Positions 52,395 through 64,000 are shown, numbered from the stretch's first letter. The stretch: DNA of 64,000 nucleotides from Mytilinidion resinicola (GCF_010093595.1 NW_022985446.1:331616-395615), one strand, 5' to 3'. Numbers and translations are program-made. Notes: a model not told the origin generated them from the letters alone.

Positions 52395-53607
52395 CGCATT
52401 CTAGAAGTTAATGAGGTAAGTTGAACCTTATACAAGAGATTATCAATGGTTCCGATGAGGTGTTGTAACAAGGCTGAAGCTGTGTCTGCTACCTACGGCC
52501 AGCTCATGACGCATGCGGGCAGCCGGTCTGCGCCATGGAACAGGGCGGGGGCGGGGGGTGATACACGACGACTCGGCGTTCCTCAATCGATCTAGGAAGA
52601 TCAACGTTATGTGAGTGCAGCCTCCCTGAATCACATAATCTATAGTATTTGGTGGTATGAATAGGAGAACTCTAGGTAGGATGTGGACGAAGTGAGGTAA
52701 GAGGAGCAAGCCAGCCTCCTTAGTCACGTGATATTCACTTCAATCTCTTCCTAATCCTGTATTCACAGCTAAAGTATTAGAATACAGACGCGCGTCGCCT
52801 GATCCTCGTGAACGAAACGAAAATACCCTTAGTGGGTACATGTTGCTCGACTGTCGCGCAGGGCATGTGATTCTTGGCAGAATGTAGACATCTATGGACT
52901 TGTTTTAGGCCGCATGGATTCGAGGCCTTGGATGATCCTAGTGCTCCAATGGGTTTGTATGTCCGCGATTCCCGGCCTCTTATTAGTTCGATTTACTAGT
53001 CACATGACCTACACGTGATTTCTCCGTGCTACTGTAAGATTTCTACGTGCCTCTAACGTACTTATAGAGCTATATTAGCTACTCTTTAACATTATACGGC
53101 CTTTTTCTTATACATCTTCTGGCACAAGTTAGCAGCCTACCGTAATCTTTAACACTATCCCTCTGCTAAGATCTTTCCATGCTAAACTATTTTAGGGAAT
53201 TTACTGACTACTTTAGGTAAATATATACTACATCAGCCTTATTGTGGAGCTCCTGGTGCTCCTGGCGCTCCGCAGCGATCTCTGGTGCACATGGCAGCGT
53301 GTGAAGCTTGTCGAGCGGTTTTGTCGATGGGCCGAATTGCTCTCAATAGCTGCAAGATAAATGAACACGAACTCACAACTTATAGTCCTACGATAATTAA
53401 TTGTTATGCCATCTACTGAGTAAGTATCATATAAAATTTCACACCCTGTACAGTCTCACAAACCCAGGTCAAAATAAGGTACCTAAGTCCAAGATCTGGT
53501 CACGTCTATGGGTTGTCCTGCTACGTGTCACTGCTTTGATATCAGGTAAGCTAAATCATATCTCTATCCTCATTTACTCACTTCTATAAAGCAGTGTTAA
53601 TATAATA
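52395..53607. other. Gene-poor, partly AT-rich stretch
   Basis: The kinase-fusion promoter lies at the left. About 53000-53240 is rich in TA, CTAA and TTAGG words with no open frame, consistent with an eroded, possibly RIP-affected repeat. No gene or RNA recognised. Confidence 0.45.
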
Positions 53608-55460
53608 TCATCTCAGCGATACTCGACAATTGATATTCTTCTGCTTGACGAACCAGACATTCTGGCATTCGAGTTCTTCCTCCGGTCTGACTAGATCAAA
53701 GTCAAATCGATACACCAATACGGGCACAAGCTTCGACATTTCCAAGAGGCTTATGTTCTTTCCAATACAGGTGCGTGATCCGTGGCCGAACTAAATATAA
53801 CCATATTAGCATGTTATACAATAGCGATTGAATTGATCTAGGGATACCGGTAAATAATAACCGTCTATTCGAGACAATTGCTGTTTATCGTTGATCAGCC
53901 ACCTCTCAGGCCGATATAGTGCCGCATCCTGTCCGAAACGTCCTTGTTGGGATGGGCAACCCATGTGTTGATACCGATCACCGTCTGATGGACTATCTTC
54001 AACCCAAAAACATACGATTACTTACTCCGGCCGGGAAAAACACCCCCAGAATCTCAGCACCACCGCTTAGTACTACTCCTCCTAAAGGTAAGCCTGTAGC
54101 CGGGTGGACGCTGAGAGCTTCTTTGATGCAAGCTTGTAGATATGGTAATCTTTGGGCGTCTTGGAACGAGAAGTCTTCGATAGTCTTTCCAGGCTGTAGT
54201 TTTTCATCGAGTTCACTGCGAAGCTATTTGTGCCCCTGTCAGCTCGACCTATAATTGAATTTTGTAGACGTATGGGAGTGCGTTACCTCAGCGAGCATGT
54301 TTGGATTGCGAATTAGATGGTACATAACTGCGGACAGCGAGATCGATGTCTTGTCAGAGCCGGCACCAATGTTGGTAATACATGTGCTGAACACATCAGT
54401 GAAGGTGAATTTTTCAGGATCTGCTTTGTGCTGCGCGAGTATTCTCGACACAAAATCATCGTCTGTGCCTCCGCCCTCTTTTTCTGCGAGTCGCTGCTGT
54501 CTGTCCTGAAGCTGGGCGCCAACGAAGCTCATCATGTGGGACATACCGCCGCTGCCGAGCTTTGCCAGCAATTTGGATGCAATTGGGTGTACCTCTGAAA
54601 CCACTCCGATCCGTGAAGCATATTTCAGATAGGAATGGAGACTTGTAAACATTCCTCGTGCGTCCTCACAGCGGTCCAGGAACCCAAATCTTTTCGAAAG
54701 CTGCACCCGATTAGCAGCTAGAATATAAGTTTTGTTTCTTTCGGTCGGAACAATGCCATACTGTGATGTAACCGATTCCATCGAATGCATAACATTGCAA
54801 CCAATGCTGCACATTGATTGGGCGACCTGTTGCAGCGACCTCATTCAGGCGCTGTACAAACAACCCTACTCACTCATCAACAAATCGCTCCATACGTAAC
54901 AGGGTATTTGCAGAGTAAAGATTCGCAACTTTTCGTCGCATCAGTGCGTGTTGTGCTGGGTGGCGTTCGGTGAAGAGGTCCGAATTTGTTGGATCTGGAT
55001 TTCCGGAAGCAATATACCACGGCGACTTCAAGGGCGACTATTAGCTGATATTTCCCCCAAGTTGGAAAGCAGTGATGAGGCGTGGGATGACTAGCAGATT
55101 GGCCACACTTTATAGAATTTGGTTCCTAGCCCGTATATGGTCTTTTCTGCTGCCGGATCGTCTATACTATACTCATTCGGAGTAATGCGCACAATCGGGC
55201 CTAAGTAATCGATTAGCAGCATTGCAGATGCTGGTAGGATTATACTGTAACTCGCCGAGCTTCGCATGAAGTTGAACCGAGCGTTTCTCAAATGTACCCT
55301 CGTAGACTTCGCGTAAATACCATAGTCGCGAAAAACGTGCCCAAAATGGCCCAGGCACTCCCCTCAGAGGATCAGCAATAGCGCGCACCACCACGTATAT
55401 CGAAGCAAGAGCTACAATCGCTACAATCGCTACCAATGCGACGGAAGCAAGTTGGGCCAT
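53608..55460 (-). pseudogene. Cytochrome P450, decayed
   Basis: Seven exon blocks: 55256-55460, 55109-55200, 54762-55025, 54287-54700, 54026-54223, 53848-53984 and 53608-53790. It has an N-terminal anchor helix, GPIVRITPNEYSI, HWLQCYAFDGIGYIT, SKRFGFLD, an I-helix segment NIGAGSDKTSISL and the heme loop FGHGSRTCIG. It resembles pisatin-demethylase/benzoate-hydroxylase-type fungal P450s. Lesions: TGA at 54870-54872 after FVDE; the ExxR arginine replaced (KEALSVHP, Ser for Arg); and one base missing near 53936-53938 in exon 6, after HPNKDV. Intron 1 (55201-55255) is in frame only with a GCGAGT donor. Not expected to give an active enzyme. Confidence 0.8.
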
Positions 55461-55819
55461 CGTTAGGTGAGGCAATAGCTTGGATATACCCAGTTACGGT
55501 CGAGTTTGTTGGTACGGATGATAATACTCAGTACATGTGACGAGAGTGCCACTGGCTCGACCTTTCGAAGTGAGGGTTCCCTGCTCCAACCTCAACGCTC
55601 AGACAGGCTGCGGGGAGCTGTCAAACCCCGCGTTTGGGGATTTTTGCGGGTTTGCCACATGTGCGCGTGTGGGGTCAGTGAATATGAAATACTCAGACAT
55701 CTGCCACCCTGTCGTGGCCATGCACCTTGTGTCCAATCAAAACCTAGGTACTACAATGACATTGCTTTACGGGAGGTCAATTTAATCATCATATTTGAGC
55801 GTTTTTAGTCAACAGTAAT

Positions 55820-57598
55820 CTAATTTAGTAGGCTGACACGGCCCGTTATCAATGGCACGACTGCTGCATTAAACTTTGCCCAGCCGACTTTGTTCACGAG
55901 GTCGAGATGAGCTCGTCGTCTCCGCATGTCTACTGCAGATTGGTCGATACTTTTCACCTCTCCATACGGTCCAAACGCGAAAGCACTAGCAGCATCCCAC
56001 GGAGCCCTCCCGTTTATGAACTTTATCCATTTCGTCCGCATCGCCTTTCCTACAGTTTCTGCTGCTGGATTTGAAGTTTCAAATCCGCCGAAAAGAAATA
56101 TCAAATCCACAGCATGATGAGCGCGATTCGATGGTTGCCAGGGATTTGGCTGATCGAGCAAGTAGCGGTACGCTGGTTTTCCGGAGTCCAGCCATAGCTG
56201 CTGAACCTTTTCCACCGGTAGCGCGAACCTCTGGTCGGTGATCAAGTCGAGAGCTCCGGTTTTGCAAGACGTGCTTCGATCGGGCAGGATGCCGTACAAG
56301 CGCTTCACAGCCGAACTGTCGTCGCCGATGTTGTTGAAGCATTCTGCTATGTAACCGGGCTCTAGCGTCTCAATTCCATTCCTCCATATAATACTCTGGC
56401 TACGTTAGTTTCTCTCTACACTGAGAAATTGTAATAGAGGCCTACCTCATACTCAACATCTCCAATGAGTATCTGCGTAGTATTTCCTGTTTTATTTTCC
56501 CAATTTTCAAAGGCAGGTTCCATCTGAATCCAGATAGATCTAATGCCGAGATTGGCCTGCGCTTTGAGAAGCATATCCGGTGGAGCAGTTGCCATATCCG
56601 TGTAACCCAATTTCTCAAGCTCACTAGCTACATTATGTATCAGAGCAGTCCCATATTGGGCTGGCAATGGTGGCGATAGGTACAGTGTTCCTGAAGAAAG
56701 TATCGTTTGGCGTACGGGAGCTTGGGCTACGACATGTGCATGGCAGAAGACCGCGCCTGCACTCTCGCCAGCAAGTGTTATGTTTGCCTAGCTTAAGTAA
56801 GAAAAGAATACTGAGGTTGATTGGTTTCAACTTGATGAGAGCTCCTACCGGGTCACCGCCAAATCCTCCGATATGTTCAACAACCCAGTCGATTGCCAGC
56901 CTCTGGTCTTTGAGAGTCAAGTTCCTTTCACCTTTGCCGTTCCCAAAAGCGAACATGTTCAACCGATATTGAATACCCACCGCTATAAACGGGTACCCAA
57001 GGTCTACAGAATCAGAGACAATTCTGGTCATATCTGTGGTGCAGAGTTTGCGTTAACAGTGTGTCTAGTACAGACGGGGACGAAATACGAATTGAAAGGA
57101 CTAACCACACAAACCTGAAGCCGAACTCCCGAATGTCGCAATCTGGGAACCACCTAGATGGGATTAGGTAAGCACTATTCTTTCGCAGAGTCCTGTAATG
57201 CATACCGTGAATCCACACCAAAACAGGCAGCAATTGGGGGTTAGGCCCCGGTTCAAAAGGCGGCATTGTAACGTCTAGATTCAGGCATTGGAATTCATTT
57301 TCTGGCTCAGTGGGCAGCTCGATATCTTGAGGTATGCGCAGAAGGTGTCGCACGTCGAAGTTGAGTTGCGGGCAACGAGGCCTACGGGAGTCAGCGAGAG
57401 CCGCTGTGCAAACCAGCAGTCTGAGATAGAGTACCCGTAACGAGAACAGTCCACTTTGCCCTCAAGCTGGGTTGGGCATGCGCGCGCAAATCTGGTGGTT
57501 ATGGTCCCGTACGGGATGCCTCTGAACTTCCAGAGTTTCCCAACCTGGAGTCCTTCCAGGCGGGCGCCTAGAGAGGCATGATTCAGAGTGACACACAT
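55820..57598 (-). CDS. Type B carboxylesterase
   Basis: Exons 57435-57598, 57206-57381, 57115-57153, 56849-57033, 56446-56787 and 55820-56395 join in frame to 493 residues. Signatures: GKLWKFRGIPYG, EFQCLNLDV, VLVWIHGGSQ (oxyanion hole), VGIQYRLNMFAFG, the nucleophile elbow AGESAGAV and the catalytic His in SNRAHHAVDLIFLFGG. No signal peptide, so probably intracellular. It hydrolyses carboxylic esters; beside maleylacetate reductase and homogentisate dioxygenase it could release a phenolic substrate for the pathway. It shares a 330-bp divergent promoter with the reductase gene. Confidence 0.87.
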
Positions 57599-57928
57599 AG
57601 CGAACAGAGGAGCTAAAACTGGTGATTTAGAAGTGTGGTTCCTACGAGTTCTCTGCAGTCTGCAGATACATCGTCCGTAATTCTTGAATGCAGTCCCCCA
57701 ATGATGTTCCCCGCGAATGTGGGGTAGATTTTCGTGTCCAGAGCAGCACACACCACGGGACGATGAGGGTAAGCAAGCGGAGAGGACGTAACCAAGCCTG
57801 AAACGGGAGCTACCAAGTGGCCAGGTGGGGTACGTACAGGTGTTCCAATCCAATGTAGCCTGTATCCTGTGCAAAGATACGTCTGAGGTATTTGGTCTCG
57901 CAGCGCGCACCACATATGTTGGTAAACG
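57599..57928. promoter_or_regulatory. Bidirectional promoter of esterase and maleylacetate reductase
   Basis: The 330-bp gap separates two divergent start codons. It contains CTGCAGTCTGCAG near 57655 and the imperfect palindrome CCCCGCGAATGTGGGG near 57707, either of which could be a regulator site. Inference from position only. Confidence 0.5.
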
Positions 57929-59062
57929 ATGGCTAGCTTTGAGTACAACGGAAACCCCAGCCGAGTCATATTTGGCTCAGGCACACTGTCGATGCTGGCC
58001 GCGGAGCTGGCACGGCTCGAAGTGTGCACGCCTCTCTTTCTCTCCACGCCGGAGCAACAAGGTCCCACCCTCGAGCTGGCCAAGTCTCTCGGAGCGCGCG
58101 CCGACCATCTCTTTGCTGAAGCAACTATGCACACGCCCCTCCACATCACCGAGAAAGCACTGGGCGTTGCAAACACGTGCGGAGTTGACAGCTTCGTTTC
58201 GCTCGGCGGTGGCAGCACCATTGGGCTCGGTAAGGCGCTCAGCGTGCGGACCGGTCTGGTGCATATTTGCATCCCGACCACGTATGCGGGTAGTGAGATG
58301 ACCCCGATACTGGGTGAGACGGTCAACGGGCTCAAGACGACGCGCAGAGATCCAGCGATACTTCCCACTACAGTCATTTATGACGTCGACCTTACACTCA
58401 CACTACCCGCCATGATGAGTGCTACTAGTGGGATAAACGCAATTGCGCACGCAGGTTAGCCTCTCCGGGCACGAAAGTCTCCATAACCATACTGACAGTT
58501 ACTCCTCTCGACAGTGGAGGCTCTCTATGCAGCCAACAAAAATCCAATTGTCAGCGTCCTCGCGCTTGAAGGCATACGACCTCTTGCCCGATCACTTCCG
58601 ACTCTGGTCTCGTCGCCAAGCGATATCAGTGCCAGGAAAGATGCCTTGTTCGGCGCGTGGCTTTGCGGATTTTGCCTCGGTAGCGTCGATATGGCACTTC
58701 ACCACAAACTTTGCCACACCCTCGGAGGTTCTTTCAATCTCCCTCACGCCGAGACACATACGATCATTCTACCACATGCTCTCGCGTACAACGCTCCCGC
58801 AATCCCGGAAGCCATGCAGAAACTTGCAGAGGTGCTGCCGGACAGTGACGGAGATGCAATTAAGGGACTGAATGTGTTATTAGAACGACTAGGCGTAAGA
58901 ACAGCACTAAAAGATTTCGGTCTGACAGAAGAAGATGTCACCAAGGCGGCTGAGATCGCACTGTCAAAGCCGTATCCTAACCCGAGAACGCTTGAAATGG
59001 CTTCGATTCAAGAACTTATTCGGAGGGCTTGGGTAGGAGAAAAGGCTAGAGCAGATCTGTAG
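57929..59062 (+). CDS. Maleylacetate reductase (iron-type ADH family)
   Basis: Exons 57929-58454 and 58515-59062 join across a 60-nt GTTAGC...CAG intron to 357 residues. Signatures: NPSRVIFGSGTL, the NAD-binding SLGGGSTIGLGKAL, IPTTYAGSEMTPILGET, SGINAIAHAVEALY and MALHHKLCHTLGGSFNLPHAE. These match maleylacetate reductases, which reduce maleylacetate to 3-oxoadipate with NAD(P)H in hydroxyquinol and resorcinol catabolism. It is cytosolic. It lies between an esterase and a homogentisate dioxygenase, both fitting an aromatic breakdown route. Confidence 0.9.
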
Positions 59063-59931
59063 ATTCCACGCAAATGGATTAGTTGGTATTTGGAATACGT
59101 TGGCCCCGCCTTTAGAGATTGGATCTCACCGTGAATTGTCTATTCGAGTAAATGTAATATAATCGAGCTACGGCCATTGCTTCGCCAAACATTCCACCTG
59201 TCAGCTTAGCAGCAGGCCTATTTGAGGATTCTGCATAGGAACAATAGCTAAGGTACTGTATTGCTATGTATAGAATTTGCAGTACAAAGAGAGAAGAGGG
59301 TCGCGGGTCCAGCGGCCTGAAACAGGCTGGCTGAGCTAGCTCGCTTAGCAATCACGTGATCCAGGTGATTGCCCCCTTGACAACAAGTGAATAACGCTTC
59401 AGAAACAAAGGGAAACGCCGTCCAAGGCCTGATAACTTAACCCTGTACGGAGTTATTTTGAAGAGCTTTATATATGAAGCTATTGCCCCGATGTTCTCTC
59501 AAATCAGTACCTCCAGGGTGCGATACGAGGAAACCCGTTGGTGGTACCGCCGGTTTTACTTCATCATCTGCTGGATAAGCGAGGAATATCACGAAGGGTA
59601 ATAAATTCGCGAACAACTAGAGATGCGGAGGCATATATGAGCCTTAGTAAAAACGTAGGCATTGCACTTCAGGGTTTTTCAGTCTTATTTCACGAATCTC
59701 TTCGGTCGACTCATTCTCTCGGTATCCAGAGTCAATCAGGATGCGGGGGTGTTCCATCCACCTATTGTGGTGCCCCTCCTTAACCACTTTGGTGGCTATC
59801 CGCTACCCCACCAACCCCACATTCATCTTAGGCTAATATACAACACAAATAAACACTGAGCCAATGTATACGAATCAATCCCTCAATATTATCTCTTCTC
59901 ATTTTGTGTGTAGCATTACATCACATCGACC
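59063..59931. other. Intergenic, promoter of the dioxygenase gene
   Basis: A TATA-like TTATATATG lies near 59466. No gene or RNA recognised. Confidence 0.45.
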
Positions 59932-61456
59932 ATGCCTACCGATGTGTCAAATCCCAAGGAGTATCAGGATATTTTTCACTGGGCTGAGACGCAGAAAAAT
60001 GGGACCATCCCATCATTCGCCGCTCGGAAGAATGATCCTTACGAGTACATGCCCGGGTTGGGCAATTCCTTTGAATCTGAAGCTATTCCCGGTACCGTTC
60101 CACGGGGTCAAAATAGCCCCAGATGCGTTCGCTTCGGATTATACGCCGAGCAACTGACAGCCTCTGCTTTCGTTGCGCCGAGGCATTCCAACAAGAAGGC
60201 GTGGTTGTATCGTGCACGGCCTGCAGTTGCTCACCAAGGCTTTGTAAGTAGTTTACTGTACCAATTCATATATTTCAAACTAATCATGGCCGTAGACTGA
60301 TATGCCCGACAATCCTGATACAGAATCAAACTTCTTGCCAATTAATCCTCGGGTTCGCATCTCGCCAACTCAGCTAGCTTGGCTGCCTTTCGATCTCCCG
60401 GGGAGCCGCGACAAAGTTGACTTTGTTTCCGGTCTGAAGACAATCGCAGGTGCCGGCGACCCCATGCTGAGGGAAGGTCTGGCTACCCACGTCTATTTGT
60501 GCAATGAAAGCATGGAGAAGAGAGCCCTTGTGAACTCGGACGGCGATTATTGCATTGTGCCACAACAGGGCGCGCTAGACATTCAGACCGAGTTTGGACA
60601 TCTTTATGTTCAACCCGGTGAGATCTGTGTCATCCAACGAGGCCAGCGCTTCAAAGTCAAGGTCGATGGCCCCACCCGAGGATATATTCTTGAGATCTGG
60701 GGTGCAAACTTTGAGCTTCCCGAGCTAGGTCCTCTAGGAGCCAACGGGCTCGCAAATGCTCGCGACTTCCTGCACCCCACGGCGGCCTACGAAGTCACGC
60801 AAAATGATCCCTGGGAGGTCATTTACAAACTTGGCGGAAAGTTTTTCAAGAGTACCCAGCAGCACTGCCCGTTCGATGTCATTGCGTGGCACGGCAACTA
60901 CGTCCCATACAAGTACGATCTCACCAAATTTGTAAACGTGGGATCTATCTCAGTGGACCACATTGACCCATCGATCTTTTGTGTCTTGACCGCGAAGTCG
61001 CGCGATCCGACGGCTCCGCTGGCAGATGTTTTGATATTTTCACCTCGCTGGGACGTTGCATCTCACACGTATCGGCCACCTTACTATCATCGCAATGCGG
61101 CATCTGAACTCATGGGCCTCATATATGGAGAATACGGCGGCCGATCGGACGATTTCCAGCCAGGCGGCATTTCGTATGAATGCGGCATGGTACCACACGG
61201 TGTTGCATATGAAGAGTTTTTTGAAGCTTCGAAGGCAGACCCTCCAGCCATGCAAATCTCTAAGGGTTCCATAGCTTTCATGTTTGAAAGTAACAAGCCG
61301 TTCACTATCACAGACTACGCGTGGAATAGCAAGAAGAAGCATGAACACGAGCCAAAAATGTGGGACAATCTGGTGGATAACTTCTCAGGGCACAAGGAAG
61401 AAGTCGAGAAAATTATGGCTAGCTTGAAGAGCGTCACCATCAATCAAGGGAAATGA
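59932..61456 (+). CDS. hmgA: Homogentisate 1,2-dioxygenase
   Basis: Exons 59932-60243 and 60296-61456 join across a 52-nt GTAAGT...TAG intron to 490 residues, somewhat longer than usual for the family. Signatures: MPGLGNSFESEAIPG, FGLYAEQLTASAF, RPPYYHRNAASELMGLIYGEYGG with the iron-binding His (about residue 369) and Glu (about 375), and YECGMVPHGVAYEEF with the further His (about 404). It opens the homogentisate ring to maleylacetoacetate using Fe(II) and O2. The usual partners (fumarylacetoacetase and maleylacetoacetate isomerase) are not in the window, so it may be a paralog acting on a related hydroquinone. Confidence 0.88.
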
Positions 61457-61722
61457 TCGGTCGGTGGATTGTTTCTGACTTACTCAGCTCAATCTTAAAA
61501 TGAGGTTCCCTTTGAATGTTATTGTATAACGTATCCATGAAATACATTGCTCACATTGCACTTCTCCTCTTACGAAGATTGTGACTTGGAAACAGCGCTG
61601 TTACACGCGTACTTCATCCCAATAAGATTCATCACTCGGAGATAATCAGAGAAATTCAACCTGATATATGACCGCCTAGAACGCATGTTAGCTGCAAGCT
61701 TTGGGCTTCCTCCCTCCGCCAT

Positions 61723-63003
61723 CTATAAACCCGGGGTTTCCGCCATCCAGCTCATAACCTTCTCCGCGGATATCTTGTTTGCTATCATAAGCTCGAATGC
61801 TTCAAAAGCATCATATATCCCCTTGCCGCGTAGGATTCTCACCCTAGACGGCTAATACTTTCGGCCGACTTGTTCAAAAGTCCACGCCATTATGGACCTC
61901 AGTCTCGTTGCCCCCTCGCTATCCCGGGCTCCTTTCCACCATGGAACTTGAATTCAGGGGCGGTAAAAGTTTCCAAGTCGTATATAGTGCCAGCGACAGC
62001 CATCCCGACGTGGTGCCGCGGACTCGGTCTCGTTGGCGGCAGCGCGAGTGATATTGTTCCCCCTTCCTCGATCAGCTCTTCTAGGATCTTAATATCTGTA
62101 CCCACGCAATCCAAGGCATGCATGAGCCGTTTAAGTGAAGGGATAACCCCTTTGGTCTTGCTTGTGACACTCCCGTCCTTATAATCAAATGCAAAGTTTG
62201 CGCCCGAAGACAGCAGATAGTCATGTTGCTGGCCATGGCGTCAGCCACAGACTGATGTGATGGGAGCTATAGATAAGCTCGGACTTGCGTACCTTCGAGG
62301 ATGCAGTGACTATTATTGGGCTACGGCCACGGAATTTCGTAAATTGGATCGCCTGGATGCCGACCTAGCTTGATACGCCCCAGAGGAGGATTGGCCAGTC
62401 GCAGCCATTCTCCCATGGCAGGGGTAACGGAGGTATCATCTTGTTGTAAAGAGCATCACATGCCGTACGTACAGTCAGGGGACTTGTAGCAGCCTGCTCG
62501 TCAGTCAGGGGCTTTTCGTCGAAGGTCCAAGATGTGGCTGCTAGAGCTAAGAACTCCCGAGAAGCCCCATATTCGGCTGCACCGCACTTTCAGACAGCAA
62601 TTTTTTTATGCGTATATGACAGCAAAACTTACGGGGTCCAATGCCTCTAGTTAATGTCACCACCTTGTCTCCAATCTTGAAACCAGGAATTTCAGGCCCG
62701 ATGTCGACTACTCTTCCGACAGCATCGAATCCTTCTGCAGTATTGACAGCGGCGAAGAACTCTGGATGTCTGTGCAAAACCTAATGTTATAATTTGCGCA
62801 AGTAGCGACAACTCCGCTGCAACATGATTCGGTTGCAAGAGCACCGCCGGATTATTGTTCGTAACTTACTTGTAATCCCCCGCGTTCACAGCAACACGTA
62901 TCATCCTTAACAACAGCTCGCCTTTAGAGGCACGGTAGCTACCCGGGACCGTCTTGATCTCCTGCGCCGCATTACCATTCACCCAGATCGCTTTGTGAGG
63001 CAT
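61723..63003 (-). pseudogene. Zinc-type alcohol dehydrogenase/quinone reductase, decayed
   Basis: The start is MPHKAIWVNGNAAQEI at 63003. The exon 62870-63003 joins 62769 downward across a GTAAGT...CAG intron, giving NAGDYKHPEFFAAV then GFKIGDKVVTL. Further blocks carry ATSPLTVRTACDALY, ILLWGVSS, VGIQAIQ, HDYLLSSGANFAFDYKD, HALDCVG and the C-terminal ISAEKVMSWMAETPG ending at TAG 61723-61725. In-frame stops interrupt it at 62366-62368 (inside the Rossmann loop, after GVSS) and at 61852-61854 (after EQVGRKY). Family: medium-chain dehydrogenase, fungal enoyl-reductase-like. Not expected to be functional. Confidence 0.75.
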
Positions 63004-63351
63004 TAGTACGACCGGCGCATGCGCGAGCAGAGGAACGAGCTTGTCGACTTTAGGTAGATCTACCCGATGTGCATATCAGATCACCTTACTAATACTTTTG
63101 ACTCGATAAACATTCATTTGCAATACTGGAAGCGGGGATGCGGGGACTCCGCTACTACTGCAGCATTGGTTGTTGACCTTGTGGGGTTGTCCTGTGGGGT
63201 AAGCCAAGGATGAGGGTCAGGGTCATGTATTGCCCCGCATGTATGCATCTTGCTGCGTTGATTGTGTATAAAATCAGGAGATGCCTTTTTAGGGAAGCCT
63301 AAGTGCCCATGCAAAAAATTTCCTTTGTTTTGAAACCCTCTGCAGTCCAAA
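63004..63351. other. Divergent promoter of the dehydrogenase relic and the MFS gene
   Basis: No gene recognised. It holds both start regions. Confidence 0.45.
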
Positions 63352-63982
63352 ATGGCCTTTGGCATTCTCGAAACCTCACGTCTGGAGCATACCCCAGGAA
63401 CCAGTCTTCTAGAGACGGGTGCTCTTAACGAGACAGTCAACACTGCGGCTCTGAAGAAAGGCTCTGGCAGACATGCGACTACGATTCTGGTACCGCAGCC
63501 CTCCAATGATCTCAACGATCCTCTCCGCTGGCCGCTGTGGCAGCGAGATCTCCTGTTTGCGTTATTTCTCTACTGCACTATATTGTGTGTTGGAGGGTGA
63601 GCCTACGAACGCAGCTCTCTGCGGAACTAGAGCTAATAGCATCACAGGATTGGTCCTTTACTCTCTGCATCTGCCGCGGTGCTGGTTGAAGAGTTCCATA
63701 TCGATTTCACCAAAGTAACGCTTCTTAGTGGATATCAGCTCTGTGCTGTTGGCGGTGTGAGTGGACAACCGTAAAAATTTCTTGCACAGCTCATTGACCC
63801 TAAAACCCAGGTCGGCATTTTCATTTCAGCTTTGAGTCACAAATACGGCAAACGTCCTGGATTTCTTTTATCCATCCTCTTTGCCTTCGTCGGGACGCTG
63901 TGGGGTGGAGCTGCTCAATCTTATAGCTCTTTGCTAGGCGCCAGGATCGTCCAGGGACTCGGCGTTGCAATGTGGGAAGCAG
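63352..63982 (+). CDS. MFS transporter, DHA1-like, 5' part
   Basis: Exons 63352-63596, 63648-63756 and 63811-63982, then a GTACGT donor; the rest lies beyond the window. The N-terminal tail has NDPLRWPLWQRD, the usual lead into helix 1 of fungal DHA1 drug/polyamine-type transporters. Four helices follow, with SHKYGKRPGFLL as the loop 2-3 signature and RIVQGLGVAMWEA as helix 4. At the plasma membrane it could move the aromatic substrate or a toxic intermediate of the neighbouring pathway. Confidence 0.85.
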
Positions 63983-64000
63983 GTACGTAATGTGTTCGTG

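Overview
The window is from a filamentous ascomycete (Pezizomycotina). Most genes are split by short introns (about 49-93 nt) with GT donors, CTAAC/CTGAC-like branch points and C/TAG acceptors. The gene families are typical of that group: HET-domain proteins, NACHT/ankyrin NLR-like proteins, DUF6601, GT90, Rtt106, AsaB/CmcJ-like oxidoreductases, lactose-permease-type MFS and Zn2Cys6 proteins. I cannot place it below class level. All intron models were worked out by hand from reading frame, splice signals and family resemblance.

Layout. 1-485: tandem TA-flanked MITEs. 2059-2385: a small secreted Trp-rich repeat protein. 3265-22000: self/non-self-recognition-type genes, namely a GNAT-HET fusion, a 1756-residue NACHT-ankyrin protein, a HET protein, a dead J-domain relic, a DUF6601 membrane protein and a broken esterase-NACHT gene. 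22194-27385: two tandem paralogous protein kinases, the first decayed and the second intact. 27476-39576: mostly ordinary genes (acidic hypothetical protein, MFS sugar transporter, GT90, SDR and cupin pair, rtt106, AsaB-like oxidoreductase). 40569-52394: a TPR fragment, a beta-lactamase-fold hydrolase with one internal TAG, a segment carrying two small transposons with 5-bp target duplications and an inverted duplication, a third HET gene, and a protein kinase fused to a Zn2Cys6 DNA-binding region. 53608-64000: an aromatic-catabolism-like cluster of decayed P450, carboxylesterase, maleylacetate reductase, homogentisate dioxygenase, decayed alcohol dehydrogenase and MFS transporter.

How it fits together. 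The first 52 kb is rich in proteins of the classes used in fungal allorecognition and programmed cell death (three HET, two NACHT) plus three kinase genes. The last 10 kb looks like a catabolic cluster whose esterase and maleylacetate reductase diverge from a 330-bp shared promoter; the P450 and alcohol dehydrogenase beside them have been lost to stop codons and a frameshift. Several broken genes carry in-frame TAG or TGA codons where a single C-to-T or G-to-A change would explain the stop, as expected from RIP-type decay. Four or five introns appear to start with GC instead of GT, including one conserved in both kinase paralogs.
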